Positions 16,272 to 23,613 of a stretch of 64,000 nt of DNA are shown here, in pieces. Position numbers and translations under genes: made by a program. The stretch is from DATMQA01 sp035566895 (GTDB lineage: Bacteria > Verrucomicrobiota > Verrucomicrobiia > Limisphaerales > UBA8199). The stretch lies in contig DATMQA010000007.1 of assembly GCA_035566895.1 (NCBI GenBank), positions 61,164 through 125,163 on the forward strand, written 5' to 3'. The number at the start of each line of letters is the position of its first letter. Position 1 is the first letter of the stretch. A model generated the notes under the pieces. It was not told the origin of the DNA and made no database searches. It was given only the letters and a program-made list of their open reading frames with translations.

Positions 16272-17666
16272 TCAAGTGTCCTCTAGTTTTCTTCCTCGGC
16301 GGAAAAATCTGATCATCAAATATCCGAGCCAAACCAGCGCCACGACGGCAAAAGCCCTGACCATCGTGCGCCGACGGGCCTCTCGTTGGGCATCCTGGAG
16401 CCGTCTAAGGGTTTTGCGCGATTCTGTGTCTGTCAGTCCAGCCGATTGAATTTTGGCGGCAACCCTCTCTGCGACCTCCAGTGAACCCGGAAATGACTCG
16501 TCCGTCCAGAACCGGCGGCTCTTGCGGAAATAGCCAGTTTCATCAAGCAGTTCCACCGGAAACATATAGGAGGAGCCTACGGTGTCTTCGTCCATCAGCT
16601 TGAATGAGCCGTCGGCGTTTAATGTTTCGCTCAAGCAGAAGGTTATCATCTGGCGCATTTCCGCGCGCGCGAGTTCACGCTGGTTCTCGCTCATGGATGG
16701 CCAGCAGATGCGAAACAGCCGCACCACGGCGTAGTTGTGGTGATTGGATGGTTTGCCTTCTTCCAGCCAGCCATACGGATACTCGAGCTCTTTGAACGCC
16801 AGCGTGGTGCGAATCATCTCCGGAATATGTTTAAGGTTATTGTGGCGATAAGAGATGATGTGGAATGTCACGCTCAAGTCGGACGTTTTCCGTATCTCGC
16901 CGTTCTCTTGCTTGTACCAGGCGCCCCAGTAACCCGTCTCCGGGTTCTGCCAATGATCATCCTCATACTCCAGCAACGCCTGCTTCAGCCCTGGAGCGAA
17001 CGGATAGACATCTCCCAGTTCGCCTTGGATGAGCCGTTCGATCGCCGTGATGGCGAGGTTGAGTTCGAATCGATTGTCAATCCCCTTATGACGGATATCT
17101 GAAATCAGAACCGAGTCCATGTAGTTGCGCAATTTCTCCGGGCTGTTGATCCGGTCCAGGAGCTTGAGCGGAAACTTCGGTCGCTCTCCACGGCTGGAGC
17201 GGTCTTCGAGCTCCTCCAAAGTTGAATCCAGTTTCAGGAACCACGCTTCACTGCAATGATCGTAACTGCCATCGGCCTCGACCTGCTCGCGGGCATCCGC
17301 CGGATCGGCGGGACGCGCGAGCATTTCGCGAAGGTCATGCAAGCGCCCCTCGAGGCGCTGCCACTGTGCTGAATAGGTAAGCCACCGCGCTTCGAGGAAA
17401 ATTTGCCGGGAGCAGGGGGTTGCCCGTCCGCCTGCCGTTTGACGGGCTAGTTCCAATTGTAACTCCCGCAACTCCTTCGTGTATTGCCGTCGCTTTTCGA
17501 GAAATTGAGGATCGAACGCCAAAAAATCCCTGGTGGTGTCATAACCAAAGAGGCTGCGCGATGCGCCACGTGACGTCGGCGCCGTTTGAGCCTTCGCGTC
17601 AAACACGCACAACACCGCGGCCATCGCGAGGAATTTTACCCATGCGTGCCGGATGGAGCGCGTCAT
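16272..17666 (-). CDS. Periplasmic alpha-helical protein with C-terminal membrane anchor
   Basis: About 464 residues from ATG 17666, chosen because it gives the signal peptide HAWVKFLAMAAVLCVFDAKA; the frame is open up to 17789. The middle of the protein is helical and suggests an alpha/alpha toroid (LNLAITAIERLIQGELGDVY, GYWGAWYKQENGEIRKTSDL, then SVTFHIISYRHN). A single transmembrane helix near the C terminus (VRAFAVVALVWLGYLMIRFF) precedes a basic tail, so the main domain faces the periplasm with a C-terminal anchor. The pattern is reminiscent of terpene-cyclase or polysaccharide-lyase toroids but I do not recognise a family. Function unknown. Confidence 0.7.
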   Translation of the reverse strand: MTRSIRHAWVKFLAMAAVLCVFDAKAQTAPTSRGASRSLFGYDTTRDFLAFDPQFLEKRRQYTKELRELQLELARQTAGGRATPCSRQIFLEARWLTYSAQWQRLEGRLHDLREMLARPADPADAREQVEADGSYDHCSEAWFLKLDSTLEELEDRSSRGERPKFPLKLLDRINSPEKLRNYMDSVLISDIRHKGIDNRFELNLAITAIERLIQGELGDVYPFAPGLKQALLEYEDDHWQNPETGYWGAWYKQENGEIRKTSDLSVTFHIISYRHNNLKHIPEMIRTTLAFKELEYPYGWLEEGKPSNHHNYAVVRLFRICWPSMSENQRELARAEMRQMITFCLSETLNADGSFKLMDEDTVGSSYMFPVELLDETGYFRKSRRFWTDESFPGSLEVAERVAAKIQSAGLTDTESRKTLRRLQDAQREARRRTMVRAFAVVALVWLGYLMIRFFRRGRKLEDT

Positions 17667-17904
17667 GTGCCGGGCAGCTTGGCAAGCTTTCGTGCGTAGC
17701 TCAACAGGATTCACCGGAGGCGTCAAACTCCCGGTCGAGGTCGCGGGGCAACTCAACCGCATAGCCTGGCCGAAAGCTGTCCTGCGCACACCCGACTTCG
17801 TGGTCTATGCTGTGGACTTCGAACTTGCGGGCCTGCGGAAGAACCTGAAGCGAATCTTGTCGCCAGACAAACTGGCCGCCCTCAAAGCTGCAGGCTTGTT
17901 TTAA
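17653..17904 (+). CDS. Possible small protein, antisense to neighbour start
   Basis: An 83-codon frame overlaps the start of the minus-strand neighbour by 14 bases. Its second half (PDFVVYAVDFELAGLRKNLK, then RILSPDKLAALKAAGLF) looks protein-like, with a hydrophilic helical end, but no family is recognised and no ribosome binding site is evident. It may be the tail of a decayed gene. Low confidence. Confidence 0.25.
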   Translation: MERVMCRAAWQAFVRSSTGFTGGVKLPVEVAGQLNRIAWPKAVLRTPDFVVYAVDFELAGLRKNLKRILSPDKLAALKAAGLF

Positions 17905-17921
17905 GCACAACAGTAATAATA

Positions 17922-19103
17922 TTACCACGTTTCGGGGTGGGGCTGGTGATCGTTGTTCCAACGCGAGCGGGCAGGAATGTCCTCGACGATCCAACGCGCC
18001 TGGCGGGACCATTGAACGTGGGCGTCGCAGAACACCATGTTGGCGCCGCCGGAATGACGCGACGGGACTACGCAGTCAACGCTTCCGAGAGGTTGTTTGT
18101 GCCATGGGCTGATAATGGTGCACCAAAGCTGGCTGGGCAATTGAAGGTCGCCCAGTTCAATCATGTCCGCGGGGCAGGTCAGGGCGGTTGAGCGGATGAA
18201 ATGGGCTTTGCCGAAGCCGAGGCCAAGGTTGCTTTCCATGTGAACGTAAATCTGGCTGCTGCCGCCGGCGTCGTAGCCGAAGGAATCGGATTTCAACGAT
18301 TTGTTCCAGTTCAAATGCGGCTCGTATTCGGGACACGAGAAGATGTCCGAATGCGGGCCTACGTACGGCTGGATGCGGACGGTCCAGGAATTAGTCGAGG
18401 GAAAGTCCCAAGGGAAATGATTGGTGGCGATCAGCGCCTCACCGGCACCGGGCAGGAAGCCGAAATCCGATTCATACATCGCCAGGGCATGACCCATCTG
18501 CCGAAGGTTATTTTTGCACGTGGTCGTTCGCCCCCTGGTTTTGGCCGCGGCAAGGCTGGGGAGCAGCAGTGAGGCGAGCAGACCCATGATGGCGAGCACC
18601 ATCAATAATTCGAGTAGCGTGAAGCCGCTCTCGGGTTTTTGAGGCGGGTTTTCCGGTTCTCTCGCCAATTGCACGCGCAGCTCGTGAAGTTCTTTGCGCA
18701 GCTCGGCGATTTGGCGGGGCATTTCGAGCAAGGCTTGAGACCGGGCTTCCCGCCGCGCGCGGACAAACTCCCAGCGGTAGCGGAAGACATAGATCGCTGA
18801 GAGCAGCAGCGCCGTCAGCGGCGAAAGGATGATGACCAAGGCAAGAAGCTTGACGAGCCATTCTGGGAAATTGACCCCGCGGCCCATGGTGAAAAGCGCC
18901 AAGGCATAGAGGGCGATAAACAGCGTTGCGCAACCGGCGGCAACGATGATGGTGATTCGCCGCGCGCGTTTCTCTTGTTGTTGTGCGCCGTCGAGACGTT
19001 CGATGACTTTGCGCCGGTGTTCCTCGAACTCTTTGGAGTTCAGGAGGCTGTCCTGTGCGAAGAGCAAATTGAGATAGTCATCGGACGGTGTGGATTCTTT
19101 CAT
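17922..19103 (-). CDS. Fused anti-sigma-like membrane domain and type II pseudopilin
   Basis: The 393-residue protein has two parts. Residues 1-155: a short cytosolic helical start (DDYLNLLFAQDSLLNSKEFE), two transmembrane helices (51-72 and 82-107) and a coiled coil (118-148), an organisation like the partner proteins of ECF sigma factors. Residues 158-393: a pseudopilin with the prepilin peptidase site ESG/FTLLELLMVLAIMG (cleavage after G160), the DUF1559-like core and the tail HSGGANMVFCDAHVQW (H-x-G-G-x-N-x-x-F-x-D-x-H). The start overlaps the sigma-factor stop (ATGA). A class III signal that begins 160 residues in, after two membrane helices, is unusual. Confidence 0.85.
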   Translation of the reverse strand: MKESTPSDDYLNLLFAQDSLLNSKEFEEHRRKVIERLDGAQQQEKRARRITIIVAAGCATLFIALYALALFTMGRGVNFPEWLVKLLALVIILSPLTALLLSAIYVFRYRWEFVRARREARSQALLEMPRQIAELRKELHELRVQLAREPENPPQKPESGFTLLELLMVLAIMGLLASLLLPSLAAAKTRGRTTTCKNNLRQMGHALAMYESDFGFLPGAGEALIATNHFPWDFPSTNSWTVRIQPYVGPHSDIFSCPEYEPHLNWNKSLKSDSFGYDAGGSSQIYVHMESNLGLGFGKAHFIRSTALTCPADMIELGDLQLPSQLWCTIISPWHKQPLGSVDCVVPSRHSGGANMVFCDAHVQWSRQARWIVEDIPARSRWNNDHQPHPETW

Positions 19104-19675
19104 AAACGTTTCCTTTCAACGATGTTGCGCAGAGCAATCCGGGCATGATACAGCCGGCTTTTTACCGTGCCGGGCAGACAATCCAGGACGGCAGCCACTT
19201 CGTGAGTGGAGAGGTCGCGCAGGTAATGGAGGACAAGGATCTCCCGGTGATGAGGCGGCAGAATTTCCAACGCCTTATGCAAGGCTTCGGCACCCAGGGC
19301 GATGTCGCCGTCGGCTGCTGCAGGTTCGCTCCAGGTATCGACGAGAGACGCAGTGACTTGTTCCTGACGGATTTCGTTGCGCACAAATCGAGCCGCCTTG
19401 TGATGGGCGATGCGATAGAGCCAGGCCCGGAACGCTTCGGGTATTTGGAGCGATTTCAATCCGCGAAATGCCTCGAGCCAGACTTCTTGATGAAGATCAA
19501 GCGCATCGTCAGCGTTTGGGACCAGACGCCGCAAGTAATAAAGCAGCGGCCTTTCGTGACGATTGAGCAGACGAACGAATGCGTCAGCGTCACCCGCCTG
19601 GGCTTCAGAAACCCAGAGGGCTTCTTCGAGTCGGCCAAGCTTTTGCTCGGGCGAACCTGTTGGGCCAGGATCCAT
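19100..19675 (-). CDS. RNA polymerase sigma factor, ECF type
   Basis: 191 residues from ATG 19675, preceded by AAAGAAA. Region 2 reads AFVRLLNRHERPLLYYLRRL, then DALDLHQEVWLEAFRGL (the region 2.2-2.3 D-L-x-Q-E-V-W) and FRAWLYRIAHHKAARFVRNE. Region 4 reads ALEILPPHHREILVLHYLRD, then LSTHEVAAVLDCLPGTVKSRLYHARIAL (here as LSTHEVAAVLDCLPG and TVKSRLYHARIAL). It is a short two-domain ECF sigma factor. The downstream overlapping gene encodes the membrane/pseudopilin fusion, whose N-terminal part could be its regulator. Confidence 0.9.
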   Translation of the reverse strand: MDPGPTGSPEQKLGRLEEALWVSEAQAGDADAFVRLLNRHERPLLYYLRRLVPNADDALDLHQEVWLEAFRGLKSLQIPEAFRAWLYRIAHHKAARFVRNEIRQEQVTASLVDTWSEPAAADGDIALGAEALHKALEILPPHHREILVLHYLRDLSTHEVAAVLDCLPGTVKSRLYHARIALRNIVERKRL

Positions 19676-19791
19676 CGTTTCTTTATGGTGTCCCGAAGCC
19701 GAGCAACGGTTCAAACTTTCTAACACGACATTGGGGAATTTGGCGCCTGTTTTCCACCGGTGTGGTATATTGAGCCGGAAGGAGAAAAAAT

Positions 19792-19929
19792 ATGGAACCA
19801 AGAATTGATTATACGAAAGTATCTCGAGGGGCCTTTAAGGCCATGTTCGGATTGGGCCAGTATCTTCGGTCCAGTGGGTTCCCGGAGGGCCTGCTCAACC
19901 TGGTGAACCTTCGGGTTTCTCAGTTCATA
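19792..19929 (+). pseudogene. Truncated carboxymuconolactone decarboxylase (AhpD-like) gene
   Basis: The frame from ATG 19792 begins MEPRIDYTKVSRGAFKAMFG, then LGQYLRSSGFPEGLL and NLVNLRVSQ, which is the conserved N terminus of AhpD-like CMD proteins. In intact homologues R-x-S-Q is followed by I-N-G-C-x-x-C-I-D-x-H; here the reading changes to FIGKTNAM, with no Cys pair. About 44 family codons survive. A ribosome binding site (GGAGAAAAAAT) remains. The break coincides with the 3' end of the next remnant. Confidence 0.7.
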
Positions 19930-20242
19930 GGTAAAACCAACGCGATGATTTCAAGTGAGCTCTCAGCAAATCACGGCACTGCTCCAAATCCGTGGCCGAC
20001 GAAAACTCGCGCTTCGGAACCATGAACCAAAGTGAACCCCGCGGGTTCCACAGGAAGAACGCCCAGCGATTCTCCAGGTAATACTTGTAAGTCGTCCATG
20101 CCAAAAGCCCGCTGGCGTCGCGGCCGGCAAATTCGATTCCCTCCCTGCTCAGCGTGACTCGTTCTGGAATCCGGCATTTCTTTTCGGAATGCCACGAGAA
20201 GAAAGCGACCAGAAGAAATACGATGGCCAGCCTTCCGCATCT
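19925..20242 (-). pseudogene. YcxB-like protein fragment
   Basis: A minus-strand frame without a usable ATG reads LAIVFLLVAFFSWHS (a membrane helix), then RVTLSREGIEFAGRDASGLL, AWTTYKYYLENRWAFFLWN and MVPKREFSSATDLEQCRDLL. The V-x-x-x-G-I-E...W-x-x-x-x-x-x-E...F...P-K-R-x-F pattern is that of the YcxB C-terminal domain. Normal members have two membrane helices first; here one is left, so the 5' part was lost. It ends exactly where the CMD fragment breaks, indicating a rearrangement joint. Confidence 0.5.
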
Positions 20243-20246
20243 CGAT

Positions 20247-20768
20247 TCATGAAATATGCTCCAGGGCGGAAACCACCCTTAACTGAGCGCGTTCTGGCCG
20301 GGCCGACAACAGTTTTCTGACCACGCAGTGCAAGTCATTCACCATGAAGGGTTTGCTCAGGAGCGCGTCCACCGGGTTCTCGGCCTCGCGACATGCCCTC
20401 GCCGAGGCAGTGATCATCAGGATTGGCACCGAGGGCGCCAATTGCTTGATTCCAACCGCAAGCTCGTTGCCTTTCATTACCGGCATCTCGAAGTCCGTAA
20501 TCACAAGGTCAAACTGACCAATGGTGAAAGATGTCAGCGCCTCGGCGCCATCGCTGGCCTCGGTGACCTGATGCCCCTCCATCTCGAGCATCATGCGGAG
20601 ACACGCGCGGATAGACGCCTCGTCGTCGACGAGCAGTATTCGCCTGCCGCGAACGTCAGCCGGTTCGGCGCTCAAATCGGGGTCAATCCATGACGCTTCG
20701 GCACCTCTGGTTTGGCGCGGTTCGAAGGTGGTTAAAGCGGAATGTCTATTCTCAATCATTTGTTTCAC
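20247..20768 (-). CDS. Single-domain response regulator
   Basis: The 173-residue protein contains one receiver domain from about residue 42: RRILLVDDEASIRACLRMML, FDLVITDFEMPVMKGNELAV with the phosphoacceptor Asp in TDFEMP, PSVPILMITASA (switch Ser/Thr) and ALLSKPFMVNDL (conserved Lys). There is no output domain. Phosphotransfer or protein interaction is the likely mode. Its start overlaps the end of the upstream response-regulator gene by 17 bases, so the two are co-expressed; a histidine kinase is not visible nearby. The first 40 residues are low in structure; a start at internal residue 4 is also possible. Confidence 0.88.
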   Translation of the reverse strand: MKQMIENRHSALTTFEPRQTRGAEASWIDPDLSAEPADVRGRRILLVDDEASIRACLRMMLEMEGHQVTEASDGAEALTSFTIGQFDLVITDFEMPVMKGNELAVGIKQLAPSVPILMITASARACREAENPVDALLSKPFMVNDLHCVVRKLLSARPERAQLRVVSALEHIS

Positions 20769-21393
20769 TTCCTGCTCGTGTTGGAGAGAGCCTGGTTGGC
20801 TCCGCGCCGTTCACGGCCTTGTCTTCGGCGACCTCCTCGGTCGCCATGGCTGCGGAGATGGTTTGCCGGTGAACTCCGAGCTTCTGCGCAGCCAGCGAAA
20901 TGTTATTGCCCATAAGCTGAACTACATGCCGGATGTAGTGGTACTTGACCTCGTCCAGCACCAGGACGTCTTCCTCCCGTTGAGGCAGCAGGACATCGGG
21001 AGCGGTTTCCAATCGGCCCATCCAGCGTTTGACGCGGTTGGCCAGCATGCCGCCCCCGATGTTCTTTTCCAAAAATTCATCCGCATCGGCCAACAGGGCA
21101 TCCAGCTTCACGTTGTAGGACTTGCCGCTCATGACGATTATCGGCATGTGCGCGGACATCGAGCGTGCGGTTCGCACAACTTCACTGGCAACATGGTCCA
21201 GAAACCAGTCCACCAGCAGGATCGAAATCTTGTTTCGCGCCAGGGCCTCGAGCGCTTCTGAAACCGAACTGGCCGTGATGCAGGAAATGCCTTCCGCTTC
21301 GATACAGTCAGTGATGTACCGCCGAGAGTCCTGGTCAGCGTCAACCACCAGCACGCGCTTTCCACCATCGAGTTTTGGTTTTTTCACATTCAT
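20752..21393 (-). CDS. Response regulator with Fis-type helix-turn-helix (ActR/RegA-like)
   Basis: The 213-residue protein starts at ATG 21393. The receiver (KRVLVVDADQDSRRYITDCI, then SILLVDWFLDHVASEVVRTA and MPIIVMSGKSYNVKLDALLA) has the acidic pair reduced to D-A-D and Asp in VDWFLD; the Lys is in FLEKNIGG. The output domain (VLDEVKYHYIRHVVQLMGNN, then ISLAAQKLGVHRQTISAAM) is a Fis-type helix-turn-helix as in ActR/RegA/PrrA, without a sigma-54 AAA+ domain. It heads the two-gene operon and is preceded by two palindromes that may be its own binding sites. Confidence 0.88.
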   Translation of the reverse strand: MNVKKPKLDGGKRVLVVDADQDSRRYITDCIEAEGISCITASSVSEALEALARNKISILLVDWFLDHVASEVVRTARSMSAHMPIIVMSGKSYNVKLDALLADADEFLEKNIGGGMLANRVKRWMGRLETAPDVLLPQREEDVLVLDEVKYHYIRHVVQLMGNNISLAAQKLGVHRQTISAAMATEEVAEDKAVNGAEPTRLSPTRAGSETND

Positions 21394-21518
21394 TGATGCC
21401 TAATGTCTAAGAAATGACCGCAGGAAGCATACCAAAGTCGAATTTTTCACTATCTCTGGGAGATCTTGATGAAAAAACCATCAATCACATCAGCGAGCTG
21501 TCCAATTGTTGACCAGCA

Positions 21519-21553
21519 TGTGTCCCGTGCATGGACACACTGTATGGACAGTG
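21519..21553. promoter_or_regulatory. Paired palindromes upstream of the response-regulator operon
   Basis: TGTGTCC (21519-21525) and GGACACA (21533-21539) form a perfect dyad with a 7-base spacer. Next to it, CACTGT (21538-21543) and ACAGTG (21548-21553) form a second dyad with a 4-base spacer. The pair lies about 130-160 bases upstream of the response-regulator start codon. Repeated TGTCCA half-sites suggest a regulator site, possibly for the Fis-type protein itself. Confidence 0.4.
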
Positions 21554-21600
21554 CGCCAGATAACTCACAGATCCAAAACCTGCTAACCCGCTGCCAGAAC

Positions 21601-21780
21601 ATCCGGCGCTGATGATCCGTCAGGTCGTTAGGACCTCGGTAAACAGGGGTGATTTTGAGTTTTTGATCCGTCAGGTTATCCGTCATGTTATCCGTCAGCA
21701 TCCGTCAGGACTCGGTAAACACGAGCGATTGTAAATCCGCAATCCGTCAGGACCCGGTAAACAGGGCTGTTTTTGATGTC
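21601..21780 (-). repeat. Dispersed TTTACCG repeat, copy A
   Basis: Read on the minus strand, the block holds three modules of the form CxTGTTTACCGxGTCCTGACGG (at about 21780-21745, 21725-21695 and 21650-21615), separated by degenerate GACGGAT words, and opens with CATCAAAAACAGCCCTGTTT. The same opening and module reappear in direct orientation at 35821. One flank contains ATCCGGCGCTGATG, also present beside the second copy. No protein is encoded; short frames through it are a by-product. Confidence 0.75.
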
Positions 21781-21796
21781 CCAGGCAGCTTCCCGG

Positions 21797-22507
21797 CTAT
21801 TCCCACATCTTCACGCGGTTGGGGAGCCCTTGAGGCCGCTGGCAGCGCGCCGGTGCAGGGATGGGGCGCTGGCACTGCCAGCGGTTCTCACGCAGCAGCA
21901 GGAAGCCGAGCGAAGCCGCCAACAGCAGGCTCAGCACCGCCGGCTCAGGTACCTGTAGGAGCACCTCGGCGCCGTTACCACCCCCAACGCCACTGTAGAG
22001 GTACGAGGTGTCCACCTGGTAACCGGGATAGATGGAAGAATTGCCTTCGACTATCGCTGGAGAATCGCTGCTGACAAATCCGAAACTGAGGGATTGGCCA
22101 GGATTCAACGGCGCACTGGAGGAGGTGAATTCAATGGAATAGTCGTAGTAATAATAGTAGTTATAGTAGTAACCGGTGATCACGGAAGCCCCCCATCCTG
22201 CCGGCGCTTGAGTGCTGGTCGGGGACGAGGGCAGGAAATTGTCGCCGTTGGGCAGCCAGGCAAACCAAAAAGTCTCAATCGGACTGGTCGAAGAACCCGA
22301 ATTGTTCAGCGTAATGGTGTAATCGTAAAGACCGCCCCCAGCCGGTTGACTGCTGATCTGAGCGCTGGCGCTAATGCCTTGTGCCGGGAGCATGTCGGCC
22401 ACGCCAAGAACACACCAAAGCAAACAAGCCGTTTTGAGCGCAGTTAAAAGCGTCCGGCCCTTGCTGGGCCGGGGGCCAATCGGGGTGTTTTTCGCTGTCT
22501 TTTTCAT
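21797..22507 (-). CDS. PEP-CTERM sorted exported protein
   Basis: 236 residues from ATG 22507. A signal peptide (TLLTALKTACLLWCVLGVAD) is followed by a beta-rich mature region (SISAQISSQPAGGGLYDYTI-like start, with NNSGSSTSPIETFWFAWLPN). A tyrosine-dense tract GYYYNYYYYYDYS lies in the middle. The end has the sorting signal VPEPAVLSLLLAASLGFLLL followed by RENRW, i.e. PEP, membrane helix and basic residue. PEP-CTERM signals are processed by exosortase. About 24 residues follow the basic cluster, whereas most PEP-CTERM proteins stop there. The protein is likely surface-exposed or matrix-associated. Confidence 0.85.
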   Translation of the reverse strand: MKKTAKNTPIGPRPSKGRTLLTALKTACLLWCVLGVADMLPAQGISASAQISSQPAGGGLYDYTITLNNSGSSTSPIETFWFAWLPNGDNFLPSSPTSTQAPAGWGASVITGYYYNYYYYYDYSIEFTSSSAPLNPGQSLSFGFVSSDSPAIVEGNSSIYPGYQVDTSYLYSGVGGGNGAEVLLQVPEPAVLSLLLAASLGFLLLRENRWQCQRPIPAPARCQRPQGLPNRVKMWE

Positions 22508-22680
22508 GGTTTCCAGTCTGCTTTGCATCACGACAAAGCGGGTACTTCTACGTATGAGGGCCGACGCAGGATATTTGTTCCCCGGACAATTTTAAAACAC
22601 GCCCCGCCCGCCGTCCCTTGCCAACGCGCCGTTTCATCTTGTTTGACCCGGTGGCTGCCTCCCCCCACCATCCCCCGCAC

Positions 22681-23613
22681 ATGGCGCCCTCAGTTGTCAT
22701 CGAAACGCAAGCCTTGACCAAAGTCTTTGGCCCGCAGCGCGCCCTGGACGCGGTCAACCTCCAGGTGGCGCCCGGGGCGGTCGGGTTGCTGGGGCCCAAC
22801 GGCGCCGGCAAGAGCACCTTCATGAAATGCCTCCTCCAGCTCCTGCCGATTACTTCCGGCTCCGCCCGGCTCCTGGGACGCGAGGTCGGCCGCGAAGGCC
22901 GCGAGATTCGTAAGCGCGTCGGCTACACGCCCGAGCAGGACTGCCACATCCCCGGCATGGCCGGTTGCGAGTATGTCACCTACTGCGCCCAGTTATGCGG
23001 TCTGCCCTTCCAGGCGGCCCGCCAGCGCGCGCATGAAATGCTCGATTTCGTCGGCATGGGCCAGGAGCGCTACCGCAAAGCGGATACCTATTCCACTGGC
23101 ATGAAGCAACGCCTCAAGCTGGCCCAGGCAATCGTTCACGACCCCGAAATCGTTTTTCTCGATGAACCGACCAACGGCCTCGACCCCAAAGGCCAGGCGC
23201 AAATCCTCGAATTGATTCAAAGCCTCTGGAAGACCTTTGGCATTACCGTCGTCCTCTCCTCCCACCTGCTCCAGGATGTGGACCGCATCTGCGAACAGAT
23301 CATTATCATCGCCCGCGGTCGCGTGCTGGTCCACGATACCCTGGAGAACCTCAAGGCGCGCAAGCGTGGTGCCGCCGAGGTGGTCCTGGCCGTCAGCCCG
23401 GCGCCGCTGCAAGCGGCCTGCGCCCGGCGCCAATGGCCGTGCGAGCTGCTGGTCAACGGCCATGTTCGCGTCGAACACAAAGCCGAATCGCTCAACCCGC
23501 TGCTGAGCCTCCTGCATGAATTGAAACTGGCCCCGCTGGAGCTCATTCCCAGCCCTAACGCGCTCGAAGAAACCTTCGTGCAAGCCCTGGAGATTTCCCA
23601 TGCCGCTGCATGA
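22681..23613 (+). CDS. ABC transporter ATP-binding protein (first of two)
   Basis: 310 residues from ATG 22681; an upstream in-frame start at 22618 would add 21 poorly structured residues. Walker A is LLGPNGAGKST, the signature region is YSTGMKQRLKLAQAIVHDPE (a degenerate LSGGQ with S-T-G-M-K-Q), Walker B is IVFLDEPTNGLD and the H-loop is VVLSSHLLQDV. The S-x-G-M-K-Q-R form is characteristic of ABC-2-type exporters (antibiotic, lipid or gliding-type). The C-terminal domain about 85 residues long may contact the permease. It overlaps the permease gene by 14 bases. First gene of a four-gene unit. Confidence 0.92.
   Translation: MAPSVVIETQALTKVFGPQRALDAVNLQVAPGAVGLLGPNGAGKSTFMKCLLQLLPITSGSARLLGREVGREGREIRKRVGYTPEQDCHIPGMAGCEYVTYCAQLCGLPFQAARQRAHEMLDFVGMGQERYRKADTYSTGMKQRLKLAQAIVHDPEIVFLDEPTNGLDPKGQAQILELIQSLWKTFGITVVLSSHLLQDVDRICEQIIIIARGRVLVHDTLENLKARKRGAAEVVLAVSPAPLQAACARRQWPCELLVNGHVRVEHKAESLNPLLSLLHELKLAPLELIPSPNALEETFVQALEISHAAA

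Noticed and set aside
19971..20240. 89-codon minus-strand frame starting MRKAGHRI
   Set aside because: A shifted frame in the same interval gives the YcxB-like domain, so this frame is a shadow.
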